From Leptospira ainlahdjerensis (GTDB taxonomy: Bacteria; Spirochaetota; Leptospiria; Leptospirales; Leptospiraceae), in the NCBI RefSeq assembly GCF_016919175.1, contig NZ_JAFFPU010000044.1, positions 89,501 to 153,500 of the forward strand: a stretch of DNA of 64,000 nucleotides, in the 5' to 3' direction. The notes below the pieces were generated by a model. The model did not search any database. It was not told where the DNA came from and saw only the letters and a list, made by a program, of their open reading frames with translations. Shown here piece by piece: positions 36,200 through 48,890 of the stretch (position 1 is the first letter of the stretch; the number at the start of each line of letters is the position of its first letter). Position numbers and translations under genes: made by a program.

Positions 36200-36226
36200 A
36201 AAAAGCCGGAAAAAGTCCGGCTTTTT
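36200..36226 (-). terminator. Intrinsic terminator after the 36253-36762 gene
   Basis: Stem AAAAGCCGGA/TCCGGCTTTT with a 5-nt loop; A- and T-tracts on both sides make it bidirectional. Confidence 0.85.
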
Positions 36227-36252
36227 AGAGAAAGGATCCGTTTGAAGGGGAA

Positions 36253-36762
36253 TTATTTTCCTTTGTGAATCGTTTTTACGGGAATTCGGATCGCATCCAC
36301 TTTGATTTTATAACCGCCGGAAACTGTAACAACACCTTTGTAAAGATCCGAAACGTCTGTTATTTTCGCAAGAAACCAAGAACAAGTCCGAGCTTCTTCT
36401 TTGCTTTCGGGAGCGCGATAACCGTCGTCCGCTGCGAGATCCGCCATAATTACCGTAGCGCCGATTTTGAGATCGTTTTCTTTTGCGATTCCGGTAGAAT
36501 AAAAGAATTTTGTCCAAACTTTATTTCCGTCGTGAACTTGTAAAAACTCCGCTTCATTTTTTGTCTTTCCCGATGGGGGAGTGACCTGTTTCGCAAGATG
36601 AACATAAATCCAGGATTGACTTTTAAAATCTTCTTTAGTGATAAAGAAATCGTCAGGTTGAATGTAGTGCGCGTCTTCTTCGGCAAAAAGAAGGTTTGGA
36701 AGTGAAGTAAGCGACAACGCGAAGATGAAAATCGCGAATTTCGAATGGAACTTTTTTTTCAT
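36253..36762 (-). CDS. Hypothetical secreted protein
   Basis: 169 residues, family not recognised. The signal peptide (about 1-27) ends in LLFAEE. The mature part is a mixed alpha/beta domain with one Cys (RTCSW) and a C-terminal strand-rich section VVTVSGGYKIKVDAIRIP that could be a small beta-barrel. Probably periplasmic. It is followed by a terminator and preceded by the repeat-containing gap, so it is a single-gene unit. Confidence 0.7.
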   Translation of the reverse strand: MKKKFHSKFAIFIFALSLTSLPNLLFAEEDAHYIQPDDFFITKEDFKSQSWIYVHLAKQVTPPSGKTKNEAEFLQVHDGNKVWTKFFYSTGIAKENDLKIGATVIMADLAADDGYRAPESKEEARTCSWFLAKITDVSDLYKGVVTVSGGYKIKVDAIRIPVKTIHKGK

Positions 36763-37327
36763 TTTTGACTCCTTGTCAAAGTTGTATTCTCGATTAAAAT
36801 TGGAATTTTCTATGTAAAAGGACTGGACTCGATCCTTTTACAAGAATCCAAGTTGAATGCCTCGCATTTTGAGGAAAGAAATATTTTCCTAATTTTGGAA
36901 CTGCAATTTTATAACTTCGGAGTTTTGCCGGCAATCGATGGAAGGAAAGAGAAGTCTAAATGAGAAAGTTTTTTTAAGAAGAATCGGACCCGCCGCTCGA
37001 AGCATATCCTTACACAAGGGTTGTCTGGATCTTCAGATAAGTTGTCGGAACTCCGACGCCCTCCGTGAAAATCGCGCGCCCCGCCCGATTTTCGGGTGGT
37101 GGGGTGGGTGGCGGAAAAATTCCGGAGGACTTTCCTATATCACAGAATTACACTTTTTACAAGCACAAATCTCAGTGTAGGAATTCCTACAAAAACCTTT
37201 TCTAACAACGATTCTTGTTGTATCCACTCTTAACTTGCGGATAAGGTTACGGCTCAAAGTGAGGTGGGTAATCGGTTTATCTTGTTTGTTATCATTCTAC
37301 AAAAAGTTGATTTTAAAAGGAGAAGTT
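36763..37327. other. Intergenic region with repeat copy C
   Basis: No supported gene. It holds the dispersed repeat at 37043-37196, and AT-rich sequence either side. A frame open from 37235 joins the next gene but starts upstream of its ribosome site. Confidence 0.65.
37043..37196 (-). repeat. Dispersed palindrome-bounded repeat, copy C (inverted)
   Basis: Reverse orientation relative to copies A and B. It runs from GTCGGAACTCCGAC (37044-37057) through CCGTGAAA, CGCGCCCCGCCC, a G-rich run and ATCACAGAATTACA to GTAGGAATTCCTAC (37177-37190). The hairpin is CCGCCCGA/TCGGGTGG (37081-37099). Confidence 0.85.
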
Positions 37328-37978
37328 ATGAAGGGAAAGAAGATAGGAATATTAGGATCGGGAATCGTAGGTCAGACGTTAGGCGATGGATTCCTTAAGT
37401 ATGGGGCGGATGTTAAGATCGGAACGAGAGATCCCGGAAAACTAAAAGACTGGTTGTCCAAGGCAGGGAAGGGCGCCTCGGTTGGTTCCTTTGCAGAAGC
37501 CGCGAAGTTCGGTGAAATTCTCGTTCTTGCTTCGAAAGGAAATGCCGCGAAAGAAGTTTTAAAACTCGCCGGGCGCGATTTTTTGACCGGAAAAACCATT
37601 CTGGATACGACCAATCCAATCGGAGATCAACCTCCCGTGAACGGTGTTCTAAATTTTTTCACCTCATACGATGAATCCCTTATGGAACAAATTCAAAAAG
37701 AATTTCCAAATGCAAACTTTGTAAAGTGTTTCAGTTCGGTGGGAAGTTCTCTGATGGTTGATCCCCAGCTAAAAGGAGGAAAACCGAGCATGTTCATTTG
37801 CGGAAATGATGAGAAGTCAAAAAAAGAGACGAGAGAAATCTTAGATACTTTCGGCTGGGAAACTGAAGATATGGGGAAGGTTGAGGCGGCTCGTGCGATC
37901 GAACCGCTTTGTATTCTTTGGTGTATCCCCGGATTCTTATCCCAATCTTGGAGACACGCTTTCAAACTTTTGAAATAG
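37328..37978 (+). CDS. NADP-dependent F420 reductase-like oxidoreductase
   Basis: 216 residues from ATG 37328, which has AGGAGAAG at a good distance; the frame upstream to 37235 is not native. The Rossmann loop is KIGILGSGIVGQTLGDGFL at the N-terminus, followed by GTRDPGKL, where Arg suggests NADP(H). ILDTTNPIGDQPP is the conserved block of the NADP-dependent F420 reductase/6-phosphogluconate-like family. Leptospira is not known to make F420, so the true electron partner or substrate is uncertain. Convergent with the caspase-like gene. Confidence 0.82.
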   Translation: MKGKKIGILGSGIVGQTLGDGFLKYGADVKIGTRDPGKLKDWLSKAGKGASVGSFAEAAKFGEILVLASKGNAAKEVLKLAGRDFLTGKTILDTTNPIGDQPPVNGVLNFFTSYDESLMEQIQKEFPNANFVKCFSSVGSSLMVDPQLKGGKPSMFICGNDEKSKKETREILDTFGWETEDMGKVEAARAIEPLCILWCIPGFLSQSWRHAFKLLK

Positions 37979-37983
37979 GGATT

Positions 37984-39201
37984 TCATTGAGGCTTCGGTT
38001 TGTTCGAAGCAGATCTGGATTTTGTACCGCCTGCGGCTTCGAGAAGAGGGATGATCCCGGTTCTTCCGTATGCGGTCGCTAAAGAAAGAGCGGTGTATCC
38101 GTCCACCTGATAGTTCGGATCCGCTTTTTTCTCCAAGAGAATTTTTACGAGCTCGGGAAGATCGAAGTAAACGGAAAGATGAAGAATTCTCCAGCCCTTT
38201 GTTTCCGTATTGGGATCCGCTCCTTCGTTTAACAAACGAAGCGCCGTTTTTAGATCCTTCTTATACGTGGCTTTGATAAGCGCGTTGTTCTTGGAAGTCT
38301 GTTCTTCCGGCGTCAAAGGGTTCGGATTGTTTACGGGTTTGGATTCTTCGGAGGTTGTTTTGTTGGAAAGGCTCGTGTTCGGATTCCCGGCAAATGCGTA
38401 GTCAAAAACCACTTTGCCTCCTTGAACTCCTCGATGATAATAGAGCTTCCCACCGGAATATTCCGGATGTTCGAGTTTGGTAACTTCGGAGAGTTTGGTC
38501 TGTGTATCGTAGATACTTCCGAAATTCTTTCCCGTAAAAAGATCTGCGACGATACTCTGCGCGGTCCAATGTGCCCAGGTTGCATAATACCCTTGAAACC
38601 CGGCCTTTAAAAAAGGAGCCGAATACATCGAGACCCTGTGTTTTGTTTCTTCGGCATCGATGACTCCCATATCATAGGCCATGTTCCCCGCCGTAAAACA
38701 GGCGCCGAGAAAAAGGATGATCGCTCCTGGCGCCGGTTTTAAAAAATTCTCCACTTCCTCATTAGAAACGAATTTTCCCTTCAATGCGAACCCTCCTACA
38801 TACTTTTGATGATAAGGTGAGTTCGTTAGATTGCTTCCTATGCCATGACCTGCATAGAGGACGATGTTTGCGTCTTTGATAGATTCTTTGATTTGTTCCC
38901 AAGGCGTTCGAGGGCTATAGAATTCGATTACTTGTACTCCGCGAGATTTTAGTATTTTTGCGACTTCCTGCATATTCTTTATATACCCTAACGTTCCGGG
39001 GCCGTTGTCTCCGTCTACGTCTCCTACCAAGGCGACCGCCTTATATTCGCTTCCGGAGATTGTCGCTTCCGGTAAGTTTGCACGTTTTGATATTTTGAGG
39101 AGGGATTCTCCGATTGCATGGTTAGGATGTTCTCCTTCGGCGAAACTCGGGAATACGAGGAAAAAAAAGATGAGAAGAAGGAAGCTCTTTGTTTGATTCA
39201 T
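37984..39201 (-). CDS. Secreted caspase-like protein with ankyrin repeats
   Basis: 405 residues. The signal peptide at 1-21 ends in PSFAEG. A caspase-fold domain (about 50-290) shows the His block ANIVLYAGHGIGS with H119 and the Cys block ILFLGACFTAG with C168, the spacing and context of C14/C13-clan dyads. The linker (about 280-310) is rich in Thr, Ser, Asn and Pro. Two to three ankyrin repeats end the protein (LRLLNEGADPNTETKGWRIL and VKILLEKKADPNYQVDGYTA). A protease or protease-like binder exported from the cytoplasm is inferred. It is not preceded by other genes of the strand. Confidence 0.85.
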   Translation of the reverse strand: MNQTKSFLLLIFFFLVFPSFAEGEHPNHAIGESLLKISKRANLPEATISGSEYKAVALVGDVDGDNGPGTLGYIKNMQEVAKILKSRGVQVIEFYSPRTPWEQIKESIKDANIVLYAGHGIGSNLTNSPYHQKYVGGFALKGKFVSNEEVENFLKPAPGAIILFLGACFTAGNMAYDMGVIDAEETKHRVSMYSAPFLKAGFQGYYATWAHWTAQSIVADLFTGKNFGSIYDTQTKLSEVTKLEHPEYSGGKLYYHRGVQGGKVVFDYAFAGNPNTSLSNKTTSEESKPVNNPNPLTPEEQTSKNNALIKATYKKDLKTALRLLNEGADPNTETKGWRILHLSVYFDLPELVKILLEKKADPNYQVDGYTALSLATAYGRTGIIPLLEAAGGTKSRSASNKPKPQ

Positions 39202-39327
39202 AGGGGAAGTAATCTAAAGAATGAAATTTCCTCTGTCAAGGAGAAGTGGCTTGTGAATTAGGATTCTTAGAGAATTTTTTCTTACCTTTGCGGCTTCTTC
39301 GATGGTTTCAGGAACCGTTCTTGATGA

Positions 39328-39864
39328 ATGGACATTCTATCGTTAAACTCCGAGAGAAAGATTGAATCTGTTCTGATCGAAGGACAGTTGGGGACCGACT
39401 CGATTCTAATTCCTCTTTCCTATTGGGAAGAATTGAGTTTGGAGGAGAAGAAGATTCTGAGGAGAAAACTTCCTTATCTTTTGAGGAGATATACGAAGTA
39501 TGTGAGTTGTCTGAAGAGGTTGCACTGGAGGGCGGGAAAGATCAAATACAATCGGGGGGTCGGGAGAATGAAGAAGATGAGTATTCGTGTGAATACGGGG
39601 GCTTGGGCGGTTTTGGGCGCTCTTGCTGCGGCGCACGGGGTTTCGAGGTGTTTTCTTTTTAATTATCTGCTCTGGTTGGATGACACTGGAGTCGGGGATT
39701 CTATCGTGGAAACTATGAACCAAGGAGTTCCTAGGTTTCACGAGTCTTACAGGATGATTTGGACGCTCGATTTACGAAAAAACCTGATTTCCCGGGAGCT
39801 GGAATTCGAACCCAACCCAATGACGGACACTTTCCCCTATCACCTGCGACCCAAGGGCACATAA
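39328..39864 (+). CDS. DUF1564 family protein
   Basis: 178 residues. RVNTGAWAVLGALAAAHGVS and CFLFNYLLWLD (about 87-118) are the signature of DUF1564, a paralogous family found essentially in Leptospira. The central segment is hydrophobic but too short and mixed for a clear membrane helix; a ribbon-helix-helix-like fold has been a common impression from its strand-helix-helix pattern, not proven here. The N-terminus has a basic helical stretch (ILRRKLPYLLRRYTKYV). Function unknown. Confidence 0.8.
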   Translation: MDILSLNSERKIESVLIEGQLGTDSILIPLSYWEELSLEEKKILRRKLPYLLRRYTKYVSCLKRLHWRAGKIKYNRGVGRMKKMSIRVNTGAWAVLGALAAAHGVSRCFLFNYLLWLDDTGVGDSIVETMNQGVPRFHESYRMIWTLDLRKNLISRELEFEPNPMTDTFPYHLRPKGT

Positions 39865-39951
39865 ACAAACCCCCCTCTCAAAAAAGGACCCAAAACCAAC
39901 CGAAAGGTCTCGAATCCTCGCCGAGACTTTCGGCACCGCACGGACAGACCT

Positions 39952-41748
39952 TCATTCAACGCTCCTCTCCTCTCCATTCATCAAAATACGATTCCGAATC
40001 GGCTTGACTTTCGGGAAAGAATCCATCCAAGAAGAATCGTTCTCCAAAAGATTTCTCGAAGAAATCGAATCATCCGAAGACAACTCGATTTCCAAGGACC
40101 TAGAAGCGCCACCCGAAGGTTTTGTAAAATTCAAAAGGACGTCACCACCTTTGATAATCGAATGAGAGGGAGAATTCAAAACTGCGAATATAATGTGTTT
40201 TGCATACGTCAGACCCGCTCTTGATCTCGGAGACGAAAGGGGTTCCATCGGAATCCAGCCGAAGGACGGATGCCAGACTTCGGCGATCTTATGATTTAGC
40301 TCCACCTTCGGAGAGACCGGAAGCCAGTTCCAAGCGAGCCTCGCAGGAATCCCAGCGCTTCTCAAGAGGGCGATCTGAGCGTAACTGTGTTCGGTGCAAG
40401 AACCGTGACCGTTTTGAAGAACTTTGGGCGCCGCGTCGAAACGACCGTCTTGTTTGTAGACGAGATTCTTCGTGATATGTTTATAGACCGCTTGGATATA
40501 ATCTTCGACGCTCGAAGATTCCGCTTTGAGTTGATCTCGTATGGAAGTGATCCCCGGATCGTAGATCAAATATACCGATTTATCTTCTAAGAATTGATTC
40601 CACTTCCGATCGACCTTCCAATCCTCCCAAGAAGTTTTGAAATTGGAGAGTCCGGAGTCCAGATTGAATCTTTCGATCTTCGCGGAATAGATGATTTCCG
40701 TCCAAGACTGACCGGCGGATAAGGCGGGAATTTTGACGAACAAGGTCCGATTCCCTTGCGCGTCTTCCTGAAAAGAGCCGAACTTTGAAACGGATTCTTC
40801 GCTTAGAATCTGCGATGCTGTTTCTTTAGGAGGAATCGCAACCGCGATTTCGGATTCCGGAGAATCCTTCTCCTTCGCACTCACCGTGAGAGAAAAAGAA
40901 ATTTTCTCCTTCTTCGGAGCAAAACGGTAACTCAGATTCCCTTTCAGAATCTGGTTTCCAGTGACGACGGGATAAAACTGGTTCCCGATTTTAATTATAT
41001 TTTTATAATATCCCTTATCCGGATCCAACAGCGCGAAATCCTTTCCTCGACAGGTCAACTTAGGAGCCAGTTTTCCGTCGATCTTCACCGAAAAACGATC
41101 TTTTATGGAGTTTAGAATCGGGTTGTAAGAATGGAGATTGAAATCTCCATCGTTGTTCCAGAGAAAAATTTCCTTATCGGAGCAGGCATAGGCCTGAGCG
41201 ATTTTCGAAACGGGCGCTTCTTTGCTTTCGATTTCATTCCCGTTTTCTTTATCATAAAAAGTGAATGTGTTTCCTTGGATTCCGAAGAGTTTCCCCTGAA
41301 AAAAACCGATGGAAGTCCAACCGGAGTTCGTCGCGGGGAATGGAAACCTTCTTTTGGTTTCGAAAGAATCGATATCAATTACCGCAATTTCCTTTTTCAA
41401 TCTCGCAAAGACTTGATTCTTCTCCTTGTCCCAGGACAAACCGCGAACCGGTTCTCCGAAATCGATGCGCTTCGAATCTCCGTTTTTAAAATTCCGCAGA
41501 ATCAAACCGTGACTTTCTTTTCCATTTTCGCCCGGAAGAATCGCGGGCCAGAGGATCCAGTTTCCCGCGATCAAGGCGCCTTGAAAACTCCGGACTTTCT
41601 CGCCGCCCTGTGGGGGAGCGACTTGGGCGTAACCCGAATTCTCAACGGTTTCCCAGTCGAACGCCGGATAGGCGGACTGAGAAAAAATCGGAAACGAAAG
41701 AAGTGGAAAAGAGAGGATCAATATCGAAAAAGAAGATTGGAACGACAT
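39952..41748 (-). CDS. Transglutaminase-like protein, secreted
   Basis: 598 residues from ATG 41748; the frame opens to 41883 but those residues precede a clear signal peptide (SFQSSFSILILSFPLLSFPI). The N-terminal half is a WD/PQQ-like beta domain. The transglutaminase core is NGHGSCTEHSYAQIALLRSA (catalytic Cys in GSC) and NHKIAEVW (catalytic His). The third residue, usually Asp in a D-P motif after GW, is replaced by Glu (GWIPMEP). Periplasmic peptidase, amidase or cross-linker is possible; the Glu change leaves activity uncertain. Convergent with the DUF1564 gene. Confidence 0.85.
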   Translation of the reverse strand: MSFQSSFSILILSFPLLSFPIFSQSAYPAFDWETVENSGYAQVAPPQGGEKVRSFQGALIAGNWILWPAILPGENGKESHGLILRNFKNGDSKRIDFGEPVRGLSWDKEKNQVFARLKKEIAVIDIDSFETKRRFPFPATNSGWTSIGFFQGKLFGIQGNTFTFYDKENGNEIESKEAPVSKIAQAYACSDKEIFLWNNDGDFNLHSYNPILNSIKDRFSVKIDGKLAPKLTCRGKDFALLDPDKGYYKNIIKIGNQFYPVVTGNQILKGNLSYRFAPKKEKISFSLTVSAKEKDSPESEIAVAIPPKETASQILSEESVSKFGSFQEDAQGNRTLFVKIPALSAGQSWTEIIYSAKIERFNLDSGLSNFKTSWEDWKVDRKWNQFLEDKSVYLIYDPGITSIRDQLKAESSSVEDYIQAVYKHITKNLVYKQDGRFDAAPKVLQNGHGSCTEHSYAQIALLRSAGIPARLAWNWLPVSPKVELNHKIAEVWHPSFGWIPMEPLSSPRSRAGLTYAKHIIFAVLNSPSHSIIKGGDVLLNFTKPSGGASRSLEIELSSDDSISSRNLLENDSSWMDSFPKVKPIRNRILMNGEERSVE

Positions 41749-41883
41749 GAGAGAATCCGACTCGGACAAGTCCCGGATTCTAACCTTTCCAAATTCTAAA
41801 AAAGAGAATCTCTTAAAAAATCGAACTGCCGTAACCCAAAACGATTTCCTGCAAAATTGAATCGAACAAGGAGCTTCTCCCAA

Positions 41884-42319
41884 AACCGAAAAAAAATTGT
41901 AAGAGATCCTACCGGATTTTCCTATCTACGCCCTCTTTTGCGAATTCGGAAATTCCTACCTCGATCCAAAAACGGAGGAGTTCCCACACTTCCGAAATTT
42001 CGAAACGTTTGAGTCGATCCGAATTCTAAAATAAAAGAGCCTGTTCCAAAATTTAGGATGTGGGAACTCTAACATCAAAAGAAACAATCAAAGTGTACTA
42101 AACGTCGGTTTTGACTCCATTTTGTAGGACCTCATACGTTTTATTAGAATTTTCTTAAGCCGGATCTCTTCTGGATTTCGAGGTTTTGGGACAGGCTCAA
42201 AATTGAATGCAGACGAGCCCGTTCAAACGGATCTTCGATCGTTGCCTTTCACATCCGAAACATCGAATCCGAAATTTTTTCGGGGAACTTTGATTGTAAA
42301 AAAGAACGAAGAATCGGAC
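41884..42319. other. Intergenic region with a repeat-bounded element
   Basis: No gene seen. It contains the 162-bp inverted-repeat-bounded element at 42037-42198 and degenerate palindromes such as GGAGTTCC (about 41977). Confidence 0.6.
42037..42198. repeat. MITE-like element with 15-bp inverted ends
   Basis: GAGCCTGTTCCAAAA (42037-42051) and TTTTGGGACAGGCTC (42184-42198) are inverted repeats with one mismatch, 162 bp end to end. There is no coding frame inside. No target duplication was identified. Confidence 0.6.
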
Positions 42320-43276
42320 TCAAACTTTCAGATGTCTTTTGATTTCATCCAAGGCCAGAGATTCTAAGGTTTCAAAATTTGTGGAGCCGGAGTAGGGAAG
42401 ATGTTCGATCAACTTTAGGCCGAAGTTTCCATAGTCGTTCTTGATCCATTTTTTGAGTTGAAGAAGGGTTTCTTTCGAACGGTCTCCGGAGGGAACTGCT
42501 TTTCGAATAAATTCCAGAAGTTCTACGATCCCGACCTTTGTTTTTGTGGAAGTTTTGAAAACGGGAGGAAGATTTTTTCCCGGCATCATGTCTTTTAAGA
42601 ATTCCAGGGTCGTGATCAACATATGATAGCTAGAATTTGCAAGTTGTTCTTCGTCGCATTTGTTCAAAATAAAAGAATCCGGAACTTCCATGATTCCACT
42701 CTTCATAAACTGAACTTGGTCCCCGCCTAATGGTTGCAAGACGAGAAAGGAAAGATCCGTGAGTTTGGAGACTTCGATTTCGTTTTGCCCGATCCCGACG
42801 GTTTCGATAAAGACGTAACGAAAAAAACAACGCAAAAGGCGTATGACGTGATACGTGTAAGGATTGACTCCTCCGAGTTCGAGTTGGCTCGGTTGGGAAC
42901 GAAAGTAGATTCTTTTTTCTCTCGCCGGAAGAGAAAGCCTGGTTCTATCTCCGAGAAGAGAACCTCCGGAGATATGACTCGAAGGATCGATCGCAACGAT
43001 CGCCATCGTCTCTTCGTTTTTGCCTTTTAAGAATTGAGTCGCAAGTTCTCCGAGCAAGGAAGATTTTCCCGCGCCCGGGGTTCCTGTAAAACCGACGGTC
43101 AAAGAATTTTTTCCTGTCAAACCTCGATTGTAGAGTTCTTCAAAAAGATTTTTTCTGAATTCGAAGGAATCCGGCCTTTCCACACCCGAGATCAGTTTCG
43201 CGAGAGGAAATTTTTCTCCCTCCCGCGCACCCTCGATGAGTTCCGCGAGTTCTGTCCTAGATGGATTCACAGACAT
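42320..43276 (-). CDS. meaB: MeaB/ArgK-type GTPase chaperone of the acyl-CoA mutase
   Basis: 318 residues. P-loop GTPase that protects and reloads B12-dependent acyl-CoA mutases. Walker A GFTGTPGAGKSS (about 62-73), IAIDPSSHISGGSLLGDRTR-like block (here VAIDPSSHISGG), FIETVGIGQNEIE (switch/Walker B), and NKCDEEQ as the guanine-specificity (NKxD) motif are visible. It lies 16 bp after the mutase gene on the same strand, so the two form an operon, the usual arrangement. Cytosolic. Confidence 0.93.
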   Translation of the reverse strand: MSVNPSRTELAELIEGAREGEKFPLAKLISGVERPDSFEFRKNLFEELYNRGLTGKNSLTVGFTGTPGAGKSSLLGELATQFLKGKNEETMAIVAIDPSSHISGGSLLGDRTRLSLPAREKRIYFRSQPSQLELGGVNPYTYHVIRLLRCFFRYVFIETVGIGQNEIEVSKLTDLSFLVLQPLGGDQVQFMKSGIMEVPDSFILNKCDEEQLANSSYHMLITTLEFLKDMMPGKNLPPVFKTSTKTKVGIVELLEFIRKAVPSGDRSKETLLQLKKWIKNDYGNFGLKLIEHLPYSGSTNFETLESLALDEIKRHLKV

Positions 43277-43292
43277 TTCCGAAGAGGACGCG

Positions 43293-45305
<2,013 letters not shown>

Positions 45306-45333
45306 GAATTCTGTCCCGATTCGAGGTTCTCAT

Positions 45334-45366
<33 letters not shown>

Positions 45367-45415
45367 TCAATTTTTATCCTTGCTCTGATTTCCGCAAAAA
45401 CCCTACGGACCCGCA

Positions 45416-46752
<1,337 letters not shown>

Positions 46753-46756
<4 letters not shown>

Positions 46757-47550
46757 AATCCATCTGGAACCAAAAGAAAAATTCAAAAGATAAGAATCCG
46801 ACTTCCAAGAGTCAAAAGATCGCCGTCTCCTTATCGGAATATAAAGAAAAACTAAAGTTCGGCTTAAAAGGCAAAAAAGAAGAATCTTCCGAGGACGAAG
46901 GTTTGACAAAAGGAGCCAACGGACTTCCTTTTGAAACTGCGTATTGGAGGGATATCTACGGTTCCGGGACGGACGTGGACGCGACATTCAACGCAAAAGA
47001 ACACGCACGTTATGCGAAATCGATCCTCAATTTGATGGAGATCAACGTAAACTCGATCGCTGACTTTGGATTTGGAAAAGGGATTCTTTTGAAAGAGATG
47101 GTAAAGATCTTCAAACCCGGAAGGGTTCTCGCGATCGATCCTTCGGAGCAGATGCTCGACGAACTGATCGCGCAAAAATGGATCCGCGCCTGGAATATTT
47201 CCGTCTTAAACACAACCGTTCAAGAATTGGATTTGTCTTACTTTGTTCATCTTCCTTTTGATCTTGGAATTTGTAATTCTGTGGTTCAATACATTGAAGG
47301 GGACCTCAGGCCGGTCTTCGAGAAACTTCATAGAATAGTAAAGTATCTCTACTTCTCCGTTCCCACAAAAGACGACTATATAAGAATGAAAAAAGAGATC
47401 TACTTTGAAGATCCCTACGCATTCGTGAGAACTAAAAAGCAATACATGAAGATGATTGAACCCTACTTCCGAAGAGTTGGTTTTAATCTTTTGGAAAGTC
47501 GCCTTGTTGCAGATTCCCGGTTCACCGATCAATTGTTTAAGGACGAATAA
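46753..47550 (+). CDS. SAM-dependent methyltransferase
   Basis: 265 residues from TTG 46753, coupled to the upstream stop. After a Lys-rich start, IADFGFGKGILLKEM (motif I) and GRVLAIDPSEQMLDELI (motif II, Asp binding SAM) mark a class I methyltransferase; FDLGICNSVVQYI is motif IV. Substrate unknown. The stop codon lies at the very point where a candidate IS inverted end begins (about 47537-47562), so the last residues (about FKDE) may be encoded by the IS rather than by the original gene. A truncated C-terminus is therefore possible. Confidence 0.8.
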
Positions 47551-48890
47551 TCCTTTATATCCCTTCCCTCCAATCCTCACCGTATCGGAGTCAAAGGATT
47601 TCACCACTTTCGTCCTTAAAAAGTTGATCCGTAAATCTTCGAATCCCAACAGATTCGCATTCTTTAAAAAACTAAACTCATCCAAATGCAACTGACTGAA
47701 CTCTGGTCGTATGTAACCGTACGCAGAGAAAGCACTTTTGACTAAACGATGATTTCCTTCAGCGACTTGATTGTGGACTCCGTCTTTACACCAACGATTC
47801 TTTGCTAACTTGTATCTACTGTCTTTAGATTTTGCGCTGTGATTTACGGAACGATGGTTCTTGTAGACTCCAAAGAGCCATGGATAGCTTTCATCTGTAA
47901 AAAGTGGGGTAGAGTATGGAAGTTGTTCTACGAGTAGAGGTCCGATCGTATCAGCTTTTGTGTTTGAGACAGAAGTAAAGAAAGCTGGACCATTCTTAAT
48001 AGCGATCGAATGAAATAATGTTCCAACTTGTTTACCACCTAATTTGTCTGATAAAAAAATCGAAGCAGTTAAACCAGTTTTTCTGTAACGCGCTCTTCCT
48101 TTATTCGCTCTTTGACTGGCGCTGTAGAGAACCGCTGAATCAGCACATACATAGGACTTTAGAGCCATTTTACGAGTAAGAGAGGCATCTGAGTTCGGAT
48201 CTAATCTAAAGTCTCTAAACTGTTCTTCTAAGGTTTGGAAGGTGAGTTCTTTGTATGCCGGTAATAGATCGGAACAGAGTAGTTGTAACCTTCTTTTTAA
48301 AAGCGATGCTGCTTTGTAACTAATCTTTAGCTTTCTGGATATCTCTGATGACGTAAGGACTTTAGGATACTGCATCAATGATTCATGGAAGACGAATCCG
48401 AACATATAGAGAGGAAGTTTAAAGTGATTTAAGGGAGTGTAGCTGAGTCTGGAGCATTGGTATCTACAGAATTCACAGCGAAGTACATCAGGTCTTGTAG
48501 AGATTTCTTTTGTGAGCGCGGGTTGGTTCTCACAGTCAGGGCATTGTTTTGGATAGAATTCGGTGATGATTTTCTTTGTAATGTTTGTATAGAAGGTGAT
48601 GTTGAAAAGGTGAATTCTCTTTTGAGGTAGAGTAGTGGGATTGAGATTCTTTAGGAGATTTCTCTGTCTGTCTACTCCGTTGTAAGGAGTTGAGGTTCTT
48701 AGAGATAGTGAGCGGTTTTTGGAAGGTCTTTAAGAAGGTGTTTGTGTTATCCAGTGAGGATTAGTGCGAAGAGATATGCCTAATTCGACCAACTCATTGT
48801 AATCCCTGTAGAATTCACAGGGACTGCAGAAATTCCAGTATTTTGGGTTTTTGTAGTGCAGTGGATATAGTCATGAATGGTCCTAAATTC
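47536..48890 (-). mobile_element. IS1595-like element, degraded
   Basis: About 1.36 kb. Possible imperfect inverted ends: TTTAAGGACGAATAATCC..TATATCC on the left (about 47536-47562) and, reversed, TTTAGGACCATTCATGAC.TATATCC on the right (about 48866-48886). No target duplication could be aligned. A remnant of the same type lies at 52230-52412. Boundaries are inferred. Confidence 0.55.
47560..48730 (-). pseudogene. IS1595 family (ISXO2-like) transposase, damaged
   Basis: Translation of the minus strand gives a zinc ribbon (CPDCEN then CEFCRYQC) at about 48440-48545, then KISYKAASLLKRRL (HTH) and the DDE core of the ISXO2 type: VCADSAVLYSASQR, FTDESYPWLFGVYKNH, NQVAEGNHRLVKSAFSAYGYIRPEFSQLHLDEF. 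The frame has no ATG, GTG or TTG between its upstream stop (about 48730) and codon ATG 48405, so the N-terminal ribbon cannot be started normally. Downstream, beyond about 47660, the frame runs on to 47206 through the methyltransferase gene and has no transposase likeness. I infer inactivation. Confidence 0.75.

Noticed and set aside
47206..47559. C-terminal extension of the IS1595-like transposase frame
   Set aside because: This part is the antisense of the methyltransferase gene and has no transposase likeness.
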